A stretch of 64,000 bases of DNA. It comes from JAGVSV01 sp040766135. GTDB lineage: Bacteria > Bacillota > Clostridia > Christensenellales > Aristaeellaceae. Position 1 is the first letter of the stretch; each line of letters opens with the position of its first letter. Under the pieces are notes generated by a model. It was not told where the DNA came from, searched no databases, and saw only the letters and a list, made by a program, of their open reading frames with translations. Below, in pieces: positions 38,507 to 47,111 of this stretch. The position numbers and the translations under genes were made by a program. The DNA is taken from the NCBI GenBank assembly GCA_040766135.1, contig JAXGRA010000006.1, positions 1 through 64,000 on the forward strand. Reading direction: 5' to 3'.

Positions 38507-41159
38507 ATGAGCCAGAATGAATTTACCATGGCAAAAACCTTTGATCCCAAAGCGGTGGAGGGCCCCACCTATGAGCGCTGGGAGCAGTCCGGTGCCTTTG
38601 TGGCCCAGCGTGTTCCGGGCAAAGAGCCCTTTACCATCATGATGCCACCGCCCAACATCACCGGGCAACTGCACCTGGGCCACGCATTGGATGGCGTGCT
38701 TGCAGGATGCGTTGACGCGATATCATCGCATGAAGGGCGATCCCACGCTGTGGCTGCCCGGCACCGACCATGCCTCTATTGCTACCGAGGTAAAAATTGT
38801 GGAGCGCCTGGCTGAGCAGGGCATCCGCAAGGAAGACCTTACGCGCGAAGAGTTCTTGCAGCATGCCTGGCAGTGGAAAGAAGAATACGGTGGACAAATT
38901 ACCCGCCAGCTGCGTAAGCTGGGCGCCAGCTGCGACTGGAGCCGTGAGCGCTTTACCATGGATGAGGGCTGTTCCAAGGCAGTGCGCGAAGTGTTTGTGC
39001 GCCTGTACGAAAAAGGCCTGATCTACCGGGGCGAGCGGGTAATCAACTGGTGCCCGGTGTGCAAGACTGCGCTGTCCGACGCCGAGGTGGAGTATGAGGA
39101 GCAGCACAGCCACCTGTGGCATATCCGTTATCCGGGCGAGGATGGATCGGAAGGCGTGGTGGTCGCCACCACGCGGCCGGAAACCATGCTGGGCGATACC
39201 GGTGTGGCCGTCAACCCCAATGACGAGCGCTACCGTGATCTGGTGGGCAAAAATGTGATGCTCCCGCTTGCTGACCGCGCCATCCCGGTGGTGGCGGACG
39301 ACTATGTGGACATGGAGTTTGGCACAGGTGCCGTGAAAATGACGCCTGCGCACGATCCCAATGACTATGAGGTGGCGCAACGCCACAATCTGAAAATACT
39401 GCGTGTGACCAATGACGACGGCACCATGAACGCCAACGCCGGGGAACGATATCAGGGGCTGTCCGGGCTGGCCTGCCGTGAGCTGGTGGTCAAGGATCTG
39501 GAGGCGCTGGGACTGTTGGTCAAGGTAGAGGAATATGACCACAATGTGGGCGCATGCTATCGCTGCGATACCACGGTGGAGCCGCTAATCAGCAAACAAT
39601 GGTTTGTCAAAATGCAGCCGCTGGCCGAACCGGCCATTCAGGCCGTGCGCGAGGGCAAGACGCAGTTCATCCCGGCGCGCTTTGACAAGATTTACTACAA
39701 CTGGATGGAAAACATCCGCGACTGGTGCATCAGCCGGCAGCTGTGGTGGGGCCATCGCATCCCGGTGTGGTATTGTGACGATTGCGATGAGATTATCGTA
39801 GCGCGCGAGGAACCCACCAAATGTCCGGCTTGCGGCAGCACGCAGCTAAAGCAGGATGAGGACGTGCTGGACACCTGGTTCTCGTCCGCGCTGTGGCCCT
39901 TCTCTACGCTGGGCTGGCCGGACCAGACCGAGGACCTTGCGTATTTCTATCCCACCACCACGCTGGTGACGGGGTATGACATCATTTTCTTCTGGGTGGC
40001 GCGCATGATTTTCAGCGGCCTGGAGCATATGGGCGAGGTGCCCTTCCGCAATGTGCTGATGCATGGCCTGGTGCGCGATGCGCAGGGGCGCAAGATGTCC
40101 AAATCGCTGGGCAACGGCATCGACCCGCTGGAGGTGGTGGATGCCTATGGCGCCGACGCGCTGCGGATGTCGCTGTGCATGGGCATAAGCCCTGGCAATG
40201 ACACGCGCTTTATGCATGAAAAGGTGGAAGCCAGCCGCAACTTTGCCAACAAAATATGGAATGCCGCCCGGTTCGTGATGATGAACCTGGTGGACAGCGA
40301 TAAAACGCTGGAAGGTCGCACACTGGAGCTGCCCGACCAGTGGATACTGACCCGCTGCATGCATGCGGTGGCCGAAGTGACCCAGCACATGGAAAACTGC
40401 GAACATGGCCTGGCTGCTCAAAAGGTATATGAACTTGCTTGGAGCGAATTCTGCGACTGGTACATTGAACTGGCCAAGTCCGACCTGTTTGACGGCACGC
40501 CGGAACGCGCCGCCACAGTACGCGCCGTGCTAAGGTATGTTCTGGAAACGCTGCTCAAGTTGCTGCATCCGTTTATGCCGTTCCTGACCGAGGAATTGTA
40601 CCGCAATTTGCCTGGCTATGCCGATGAAAGCTGCATGCTGTCGGCCTGGCCGGAATACCGGCAGGAGCTGGTGTTTGAATCCGAGGAAGCGCAGATGCAA
40701 GGGATTATGGATTTAATCCGCAGCGTGCGCAACCTGCGCGCGGAGCGCAAGGTGCAGCCCGGGCAAAAAGCCCGTCTGCTGCTGCGCGCTGCCCCAGGCT
40801 GGGAGAAAACCCTGCAGGCAGCCGAACCGCACTTTAAGCGCCTGAGCGCTGCTTCGTCTGTCACCTTGCTGGCCCCGGGCGACAGCGTGCCGGACAAGGT
40901 GGTATCTGCCGTGACGGTTGCTGCCGAGGTGCTGATCCCGTTAGGGGATCTGATCGACTTTGATCAGGAAATTGCACGCACCAAGAAGGAACTGGACACG
41001 CTGAACAAGGAAATCGAGCGCGCACAGGGTAAGCTGAACAACCCTGGCTTTGTCAGCAAGGCACCGCCCGCGCTGGTGGAGGCCGAGCGCCAGAAATTGA
41101 CGGACAACCAAGCCATGCTGACCGTGCTGACCGCGCGTTTGGCGGAGTTGGAAGCCTGA
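38507..41159 (+). CDS. valS: Valyl-tRNA synthetase, interrupted by a +1 frameshift near 38700
   Basis: Class I synthetase charging tRNA-Val, about 883 residues once joined, normal for ValS. HIGH-type motif: NITGQLHLGHAL (about residue 56). KMSKS is in GRKMSKSLGNG (about residue 529). An editing domain lies between them and a coiled-coil tail ends the protein. The frame breaks at codon 65. Frame 1 reads HALDGVL and then runs to a stop at 38813-38815; the next frame continues QDALTRYHRMKGDPTLW as the family requires. GTGCTTGCAG has one T more than GTGCTGCAG would. A broken valS should be lethal unless another copy exists, so a sequencing error is the simplest reading. AGGAGG precedes ATG 38507, and a T-box leader controls it. 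Confidence 0.9.
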
Positions 41160-41160
41160 C

Positions 41161-42093
41161 ATGAGCTTTCATCATACGCCGGTGCTGCTGGCAGAAACGC
41201 TGGATATGCTGAACCCACAGCCCGGCGGGGTGTTTGCCGATGGCACGCTGGGTGGCGGTGGACACAGCGAAGCGGTGCTTGAGCGTATTGGAAATACCGG
41301 ACGCCTGTACGGCATAGACCGTGACCAGGATGCACTGGCTGCTGCAACAGCCAGGTTAGAAAGCTATCCGGGCTTTCATGCAATACACGGCAATTTTCAT
41401 GATGCCATCGCGCTGCTGGATGGGGTGCCGCCGCTGGATGGTGCGCTGCTGGATTTGGGCGTGTCCTCCTATCAGTTGGACACGCCGGAGCGCGGGTTTT
41501 CCTATCATGAGGATGCGCCGCTGGATATGCGCATGGATCAAAGCACCGGCCTTACCGCAGCGGATTGGCTTAACACCATGCCGCAGCAGGACATCCGCCA
41601 GGCGCTGTATGACTATGCCGATGAGCGCTGGGGGGCCCGCATCGCCCAGATCATCGTTGAGATGCGTGCGCAGCAGCCTTTTCAGATAACGGGCGATTTG
41701 GTGCGCGCGGTGGACAAGGCCATCCCACGTGCAGTGCGCAGCAAGGATACCGGGCACCCGGCGCGCCGCACGTTTCAGGCCGTGCGCATTGCCGTCAACG
41801 ATGAAATCGCACCGCTGCGCCAGGCCCTATACGATTGGCTTACATTGCTAAAACCCGGCGGACGGCTGTGTGTGATTACCTTTCATTCCATCGAGGACCG
41901 CGTGGTCAAGCAGGCTTTCCGCGCCATGCAGCATCCCTGCACTTGCCCGCCCAAGGCGCCCATATGCACCTGTGGCAAAACACAGCTGGCCAAGGTGCTG
42001 GCTGGGGGGGCAGTGAAGCCTTCCCAAAGCGAAACCGACCAAAACCCGCGTGCACGCAGCGCCGTGCTGCGCGGCGTAGAAAAGGTGGGGTAA
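41161..42093 (+). CDS. rsmH: 16S rRNA (cytosine(1402)-N(4))-methyltransferase
   Basis: A 310-residue SAM-dependent methyltransferase (RsmH/MraW) that modifies C1402 in the ribosomal P site. It begins FHHTPVLLAETL and has the SAM loop DGTLGGGGHSEAVL, the GIDRDQDAL acid, LLDLGVSSYQLD and VITFHSIEDRVVK. The ATG is one base after the valS stop. It is usually found in the dcw cell-division cluster next to mraZ and ftsL, but not here. Its partner rsmI, which methylates the same nucleotide, follows directly. Confidence 0.97.
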   Translation: MSFHHTPVLLAETLDMLNPQPGGVFADGTLGGGGHSEAVLERIGNTGRLYGIDRDQDALAAATARLESYPGFHAIHGNFHDAIALLDGVPPLDGALLDLGVSSYQLDTPERGFSYHEDAPLDMRMDQSTGLTAADWLNTMPQQDIRQALYDYADERWGARIAQIIVEMRAQQPFQITGDLVRAVDKAIPRAVRSKDTGHPARRTFQAVRIAVNDEIAPLRQALYDWLTLLKPGGRLCVITFHSIEDRVVKQAFRAMQHPCTCPPKAPICTCGKTQLAKVLAGGAVKPSQSETDQNPRARSAVLRGVEKVG

Positions 42094-42094
42094 C

Positions 42095-42958
42095 ATGCTG
42101 TATGTGGTAGCGACCCCCATTGGCAATTTGGGTGACATGAGCCCACGGGCGGTGGAAACGTTGAAAAGCGTGGATGCTATTGCGGCTGAGGACACGCGTG
42201 TTACCCGAAAACTGTTAACATACTTTGGTATCCAAACGCCGCTAATCAGCTGCCATGAGCACAATGAGCACAGCCGCTCCCAGGAGCTGGTGCTGCGTAT
42301 GCTGGCCGGTCAGCACATCGCGCTGGTGACCGATGCTGGCACGCCGGCTATTTCAGATCCCGGTGCCAAGCTGGTGCGTGCAGCGACAGAGGCGGGCATT
42401 GAGGTGGTCGCAGTGCCTGGCCCCTCAGCCTTTGCAGCGGCGCTGTCGGTCAGCGGCTGCGAGAACAAGGAGTTTACCTTCTTTGGTTTTCTGCCCCGCA
42501 ATCAAAAGGAGCTGAAAGAAAAGCTGGCAGCCATGGCTGGACACGTGCAAACTGCCGTGGTATATGAATCCCCGCATCGCGTGTTGGCATTGCTAACAGC
42601 GGTAGGTGAAGTGTTTCCGGGTATTCCTGTTAGCGTCAGCTGCGAGTTGACCAAAAAGTTTGAACGTACGCTGCGCGGCACGGTGGAGGAAGTGCACGCC
42701 GCCATTGCGGCCAGCCCATCGGGCGAAAAAGGGGAATACTGTTTGGTGTTTGATCTGTCCCAAGTGCCAACTCCCCCCGCACAACCCACTGTGAATGCCA
42801 GCCTGGAGGCTCAGCTGCTGGATCTGCAACTGTCCGGTTTGGATGCCCGTGCAGCCTCCCAAACGCTGATGGAGCGGGGGGAAAGCCGCAACGAGGTATA
42901 CCGTGCAGCCCTGCGGCTGCGGCAATGGGCGGGGAATGTCCCATCAAATAGTGAATAA
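42095..42958 (+). CDS. rsmI: 16S rRNA (cytidine(1402)-2'-O)-methyltransferase
   Basis: A 287-residue tetrapyrrole-methylase-fold enzyme (RsmI) that adds the 2'-O-methyl to C1402, the same base targeted by RsmH. It starts MLYVVATPIGNLGDMSPRA and contains AAEDTRVTRKLL, VTDAGTPAISDPG, VPGPSAFAAALSVSG and VYESPHRV. The start follows the rsmH stop by one base. Having both C1402 enzymes side by side is a neat functional pair and suggests coordinated expression from the valS transcript. Confidence 0.97.
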   Translation: MLYVVATPIGNLGDMSPRAVETLKSVDAIAAEDTRVTRKLLTYFGIQTPLISCHEHNEHSRSQELVLRMLAGQHIALVTDAGTPAISDPGAKLVRAATEAGIEVVAVPGPSAFAAALSVSGCENKEFTFFGFLPRNQKELKEKLAAMAGHVQTAVVYESPHRVLALLTAVGEVFPGIPVSVSCELTKKFERTLRGTVEEVHAAIAASPSGEKGEYCLVFDLSQVPTPPAQPTVNASLEAQLLDLQLSGLDARAASQTLMERGESRNEVYRAALRLRQWAGNVPSNSE

Positions 42959-42982
42959 AATGTCATTTGCCTGACAAGATGC

Positions 42983-43012
42983 TTGCAGTTGCTGTTGAAA
43001 CTGGACTATAAT
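42983..43012 (+). promoter_or_regulatory. Promoter of the biotin carboxyltransferase operon
   Basis: TTGCAG (42983-42988) and a perfect TATAAT (43007-43012) are 18 bases apart. The first gene starts at 43070 after AGGAGG. Confidence 0.75.
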
Positions 43013-43069
43013 ATGGCGTACTATGTACTTATTGGGCTTCGGCCGTATCAAAGAACAGGAGGATGTGCT

Positions 43070-44455
43070 ATGGATTTTCAGGAGCAACTCCGCTTGCTGA
43101 ACAAACGCAAGGCGGAGCTTTTCGGGGAAAAAGCAGTAACCCCGGAAGGAACCGCCCGGCTTTATGGAGCCCTTTTTGATGAAGGCACCTTCGTAGAGCT
43201 CAACGCATTGGCTGCGCAGGGCGGCTGTGTCACGGGGTATGGGTTGGTAGATGACCTGCCCGCATACCTGATTGCACAGGATGATCAGGTGGATGGTGGG
43301 GCCATGTCCCAGGCGCAGGCCAAGCGCATCACAAACGCCATCGATAAGGCCATGGCAGTCGCGGCCCCTGTGGTGCTGGTGATCAACAGCCAGGGTGCCA
43401 AGGTCACCGAAGGCGCTGCTGTGCTGCATGCGTATACCGAGGTGTTTACCCGGTTGCAGATGATGGATGGTTTGTCCCCGCGCATTGCAGTCATCAATGG
43501 GCCCTGCGTGGGCGTGGCTGCACACTTTGCGGCGCTGTGTGATATTTCCATCGCCGTGGAAGGCAAGGCGCAGCTGTTAAGCGCGCCCACCTCGGTGCTG
43601 GAGGCTGTGCATGGTGCCGCCAAGGACAGCAAAACCTGGGGTTCGGCCTCGGTGCTGGCGCAGCAGGGCGCGGTTGCGCTTGCAGCGTCGGATACGGCCG
43701 CCGCGCTCAAAACTGTGCGCGAGCTGCTGCTGCTTTTGCCCTCATCTGTTTATAGTGAGCCTGTGCGCGATGCCAAGGATGACATGAACCGCCTGCTCAC
43801 CGATAGCGCCATGGAAAATGGCTTGAAACTGGCTAAGATGGTGGCGGACAAGCATTCGCTGCTGGAGCTGTATCCCACCTATGGTGCGGGTGCACATGTG
43901 GCACTGGCGCGCCTGGATGGCGAGCCCTGCGGCATCGTATCCACGGAGTTTACTGTGGACGAAGGCCGTCTGGATGCAGCCAGCTGCGATAAAATCGCGC
44001 GGTTTGTCACGCTGTGCCAGTCTTTTGAACTGCCGGTGATTACGCTGATCAATTCCAAGGGTCTGGCTGTGCCCAAGCCGCAGGATCAGGCCTGGCTGAT
44101 GCGCGCCTCCACCGATATGATGCGTGCCTATCATGATGCTGTGCATACCCGCCTGGCGGTTATTGCAGGCGATGCCATTGGCACGGCCTATGCAGCCTTT
44201 GGCGGCAAGTGGATGGCCGATACGGTATTTGCCTGGCCGGCCAGCGTGATCGCGCCGCTGAGCAAGGAAGTTGCCGTGCAAACCTTTGACGCCGATGCGC
44301 TCAAGACGAAGGATCGCAGCGAGCTGGAAGCGGCCTATGCCGCCTCTGCTGACGGGTTTGCCGCAGCGGCTTTGGGCATCGTGGACGAGGTGATCGACCC
44401 TGCCCAGACGCGCAAGTATCTGATTTCCGCGCTGCAGATGCATCTGACCGCGTAA
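43070..44455 (+). CDS. CoA carboxyltransferase subunit (12S/MmdA-like), divergent
   Basis: A 461-residue crotonase-fold carboxyltransferase, somewhat shorter than the roughly 510 residues of MmdA or the transcarboxylase 12S subunit. N-half features: VINSQGAKVTEGAAVLHAY, and INGPCVGVAAHFAALCD in place of GPCAGGAxYSPA. C-half: ITLINSKGLAVPKPQ and AGDAIGTAYAAFGGKWMAD then AWPASVIAPL. The oxyanion-hole glycines are partly replaced, so the acyl-CoA or carboxyl donor may be unusual. It heads a four-gene operon with OadG-like, biotin carrier and 5S-type genes. Likely role: transfer of CO2 between biotin and an acyl-CoA. AGGAGG precedes ATG 43070, and the longer upstream frame runs through the promoter. 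Confidence 0.85.
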   Translation: MDFQEQLRLLNKRKAELFGEKAVTPEGTARLYGALFDEGTFVELNALAAQGGCVTGYGLVDDLPAYLIAQDDQVDGGAMSQAQAKRITNAIDKAMAVAAPVVLVINSQGAKVTEGAAVLHAYTEVFTRLQMMDGLSPRIAVINGPCVGVAAHFAALCDISIAVEGKAQLLSAPTSVLEAVHGAAKDSKTWGSASVLAQQGAVALAASDTAAALKTVRELLLLLPSSVYSEPVRDAKDDMNRLLTDSAMENGLKLAKMVADKHSLLELYPTYGAGAHVALARLDGEPCGIVSTEFTVDEGRLDAASCDKIARFVTLCQSFELPVITLINSKGLAVPKPQDQAWLMRASTDMMRAYHDAVHTRLAVIAGDAIGTAYAAFGGKWMADTVFAWPASVIAPLSKEVAVQTFDADALKTKDRSELEAAYAASADGFAAAALGIVDEVIDPAQTRKYLISALQMHLTA

Positions 44456-44500
44456 GTCATAACCGCGCATAATAAAACGGAACAGGTGGGTGATCACAGC

Positions 44501-44722
44501 ATGTTTGTTAAAAAACTGCGCCAGTTGTTTGGCGGTCAGCCGGAGGCAGCAGCCCCTGTGCAAGCGGGCAACGCTGCGCCGCAGGCAGTCATAATCCCGG
44601 ACAATGCGCCGGATGGCCTGGTTGCCGCTATTGCCGCAGCCATTGCCAGCGTATGGACAGGGCCTACAGGCTTTGTCGTGCGCAGGATTCGCCGCATCCC
44701 CAAAGCGGGGAGCCGAAACTGA
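44501..44722 (+). CDS. OadG-like small subunit without a clear membrane helix
   Basis: A 73-residue protein. The C-terminal part (DGLVAAIAAAIASVWTG then GFVVRRIRRIP) matches the end of OadG-family gamma subunits of sodium-pumping decarboxylases, which bridge the carboxyltransferase and membrane beta subunit. The usual N-terminal transmembrane helix is missing and replaced by VKKLRQLFGGQPEAAAP, so this form may be a soluble scaffold. The gene lies between the CoA carboxyltransferase and the biotin carrier. ATG 44501 is preceded by GGTGGG; an ATG five codons upstream is possible. Confidence 0.65.
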   Translation: MFVKKLRQLFGGQPEAAAPVQAGNAAPQAVIIPDNAPDGLVAAIAAAIASVWTGPTGFVVRRIRRIPKAGSRN

Positions 44723-44771
44723 TATACTGCGGCGTTGGCCGCATCATGAAAACAATAAAGGAGATACGGTT

Positions 44772-45191
44772 ATGCGTAAATTCAATATCACGGTCAATGG
44801 GACCGCCTATCAAGTAGAAGTAGAAGAAGTCGCCGCCGGTGCATCCGCCCCGGTCGCAGCTCCCGCCCCTGTCGCCCCTGTGGCCGCTCCGGCCCCTGTA
44901 GCAGCTGCTCCTGCACCTGCAGCGCCTGCTGCTGCTCCGGCTCCCGCCCCGGCCCCCGCGCCGCAGGCTACCGCCAGTGGTGAGAAGGTCAACAGCCCCA
45001 TGCCGGGCACCATCGTGGGCATCAAGGTTGCCCAGGGTGCTGCTGTTAAGAAGGGCGATGTTGTGCTTATCTTGGAAGCGATGAAGATGGAGAACGAGAT
45101 TCTGGCCCCCGTGGATGGCACCATCGCCCAGATTGCCGTCGCCCAGGGCGCCTCGGTCAACTCCGGCGACCTGCTGGTCGTCATTGCCTGA
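44772..45191 (+). CDS. Biotin carrier protein
   Basis: A 139-residue biotin carboxyl carrier (1.3S/gcdC-like). A short N-terminal strand region (FNITVNGTAYQVEVEEV) is followed by an Ala/Pro swinging linker of about 45 residues and a biotinyl domain with the EAMKMEN motif. The biotinylated lysine is residue 105, 35 residues from the C-terminus as in other carriers. GGAGATACGG precedes ATG 44772. It would shuttle the carboxyl group between the 12S-like and 5S-like subunits encoded on either side. Confidence 0.94.
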   Translation: MRKFNITVNGTAYQVEVEEVAAGASAPVAAPAPVAPVAAPAPVAAAPAPAAPAAAPAPAPAPAPQATASGEKVNSPMPGTIVGIKVAQGAAVKKGDVVLILEAMKMENEILAPVDGTIAQIAVAQGASVNSGDLLVVIA

Positions 45192-45219
45192 CGCGACGAG
45201 CACAAGACGGGAGGAAATT

Positions 45220-46620
45220 ATGGCCAAGGTAAAGATAACCGATACAATTTTGCGCGATGCGCATCAATCCCAGGCAGCGACCCGCATGCGGCTGGATGAG
45301 ATGCTGCCCGCCTGCGAAAAGCTGGACAAGGTCGGATACTATTCTCTGGAAGTCTGGGGCGGCGCTACCTTTGATAGCTGCCTGCGCTTCCTGAACGAAG
45401 ACCCGTGGGAGCGTCTGCGCGCCCTGCGCAAGGCATTGCCCAACACCAAGCTGCAAATGTTGCTGCGCGGGCAGAATATTTTGGGCTACAAGCACTATGC
45501 TGATGACGTGGTGGATCTCTTTGTAAAAAAATCCCTCGACAACGGCATTGACATCATCCGCATCTTTGACGCGCTCAATGACCTGCGCAACATGGAAACC
45601 GCCGTCAAGGCCACCAAGAAGTACAACGGCATTGCCGAGGTGTCGATGAGCTACACCATTTCCCCGGTGCACACCGAGGAATACTTCGTTGATCTGGCCA
45701 AGCAGATGGAATCCATGGGCGCTGACCTCATTTGCATCAAGGATATGGCCAACCTGCTGCTGCCGTATCCGGCGTATTCGCTGGTTAAAAAGCTCAAAAA
45801 AGAAATCAAAGTACCCATCGTACTGCACACGCACAACACCACGGGCACTGGCGACATGACGCTGCTCAAGGCCGTTGAGGCTGGCGTAGACGTAGTGGAT
45901 ACCGCGCTGTCCCCGCTGGGCAGCGGCACCGCGCAGCCGTCCACGGAAGCGCTGGTGGCTACGCTCAAGGGCACCGAATACGACACGGGCCTTGACCTGA
46001 ACCTGCTCAGCGACCTTGCTGACATGTTCCGTCCGGTGGCGGAGCGTCTGACCAAGGATGGCTGGCGTGACCCGGCCCGCGTGCTGGCAGTGGATGTCAA
46101 CACCCTGCGCTATCAGGTGCCCGGCGGCATGCTGTCCAACCTGATTGGCCAGCTCAAGCAAGCCAATGCCATGGATAAGTTCAGCGATGTGCTCAACGAG
46201 ATCCCGCGCGTGCGCGAGGACTTCGGCTATCCGCCGCTGGTCACCCCGACCAGCCAGATCGTGGGTACGCAGGCCGTCATGAACGTCATTTCTGGCGAAC
46301 GCTACAAGATTGTTCCCAACGAGAGCAAGGCCCTGTTGCGTGGTGAGTATGGCCGCCTGCCTGCTCCGGTGAACGAAAAAATACGCAAGCAGATCTTGGG
46401 AGATACGCCCATCATCACGCATCGCCCGGCGGATGATCTGCAGCCCGAGTTGGATAAATACCGCAAGGAAATCGCAGAGTATATCCAGCAGGATGAGGAT
46501 GTGCTCTCCTATGCATCCTTCCCGCAGGTGGCGCTCAAGTTCTTCCAGAACCGCCAGGCCGCTCAGTTGAAGGCTGATCCAACTTTGTACGACAAAGAAA
46601 CACAGGTCATGCCTGTATAA
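45220..46620 (+). CDS. Pyruvate/oxaloacetate carboxyltransferase (5S / OadA-type catalytic subunit)
   Basis: A 466-residue TIM-barrel carboxyltransferase of the pyruvate carboxylase/OadA/transcarboxylase 5S family. It starts VKITDTILRDAHQSQAATRM with the metal-binding Asp. The catalytic lysine is in LICIKDMANLLLP, the metal-binding HTH in VLHTHNTTGTG, and the substrate region in SPLGSGTAQPSTEA. A C-terminal helical domain follows (about 320-466). There is no fused biotin domain; the carrier is the separate upstream gene. GGGAGGAAA precedes ATG 45220. It would transfer carboxyl between biotin and pyruvate/oxaloacetate. A hairpin terminator follows the stop. Confidence 0.93.
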   Translation: MAKVKITDTILRDAHQSQAATRMRLDEMLPACEKLDKVGYYSLEVWGGATFDSCLRFLNEDPWERLRALRKALPNTKLQMLLRGQNILGYKHYADDVVDLFVKKSLDNGIDIIRIFDALNDLRNMETAVKATKKYNGIAEVSMSYTISPVHTEEYFVDLAKQMESMGADLICIKDMANLLLPYPAYSLVKKLKKEIKVPIVLHTHNTTGTGDMTLLKAVEAGVDVVDTALSPLGSGTAQPSTEALVATLKGTEYDTGLDLNLLSDLADMFRPVAERLTKDGWRDPARVLAVDVNTLRYQVPGGMLSNLIGQLKQANAMDKFSDVLNEIPRVREDFGYPPLVTPTSQIVGTQAVMNVISGERYKIVPNESKALLRGEYGRLPAPVNEKIRKQILGDTPIITHRPADDLQPELDKYRKEIAEYIQQDEDVLSYASFPQVALKFFQNRQAAQLKADPTLYDKETQVMPV

Positions 46621-46637
46621 GAGAAAATGGTTTACCT

Positions 46638-46662
46638 ATACCCGGGGGAACACCCCGGGTAT
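46638..46662 (+). terminator. Terminator of the biotin carboxyltransferase operon
   Basis: A perfect 10-bp stem ATACCCGGGG/CCCCGGGTAT (46638-46647 with 46653-46662) has a 5-base loop and is followed by TTCATTGC, a short and imperfect T-tract. Confidence 0.75.
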
Positions 46663-46666
46663 TTCA

Positions 46667-46696
46667 TTGCATCCAAAGCGTAGAATATGGTAAACT
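46667..46696 (+). promoter_or_regulatory. Possible promoter of the sugar/dehydrogenase-complex block
   Basis: TTGCAT (46667-46672) and TAAACT (46691-46696) are 18 bases apart. Both are only partial matches, so this promoter may depend on an activator. It directly follows the preceding terminator. Confidence 0.4.
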
Positions 46697-46761
46697 AAAT
46701 GGGTAATAATGGATATGCGCTCACTTGCGTGGGCGCAAGCATGCAACACGGAGGGCACAGT

Positions 46762-47082
46762 ATGGAAAGGTTCGCATGGAAAGCAAGGGTACTTCCTGGA
46801 AAGCTGGATGAGTACCGCAAGCGGCACGACGAAATCTGGCCGGAGATGACCCAGGTGCTCAACCAGGCCGGGGTGCGCAACTACAGCATCTGGACGGATG
46901 GTGAGACGTTGTTTGGCTACTATGAGTGTGACAATATCGCCTATGCCGCCAAGGTGCAGGCCGAAAGCCCAGTGGTTGACCGTTGGAACGCCTACATGAA
47001 GGATGTCATGGTCATGGAGTTTGACCCGGAAACCGGCACCAGCGTGCAAATGAAGGAAGTATTCCGACACGAAGGCACCTGA
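46762..47082 (+). CDS. rhaM: L-rhamnose mutarotase-like protein
   Basis: A 106-residue RhaM-family protein that interconverts sugar anomers. It shows the family pattern: FAWKARVLPGKLDEY, RHDEIWPEM with the active-site His and Trp, and YSIWTDGETLFGYYE. CGGAGGG precedes ATG 46762. It opens a block with an aldolase and two dehydrogenases, but no rhamnose isomerase or kinase is near, so the true sugar may not be rhamnose. Confidence 0.9.
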   Translation: MERFAWKARVLPGKLDEYRKRHDEIWPEMTQVLNQAGVRNYSIWTDGETLFGYYECDNIAYAAKVQAESPVVDRWNAYMKDVMVMEFDPETGTSVQMKEVFRHEGT

Positions 47083-47111
47083 ATGATACGCCACAACCAT
47101 AGGGAGGCAGC

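Noticed and set aside
38690..38815. Programmed +1 frameshift in valS
   Set aside because: There is no in-frame stop or strong stimulatory structure at the CTT slip point, and ValS is not known to use frameshifting. Error or mutation is simpler.
44820..44990. Ala/Pro repeat in the biotin carrier as a novel repeat
   Set aside because: It is the normal flexible swinging linker of biotin carriers.
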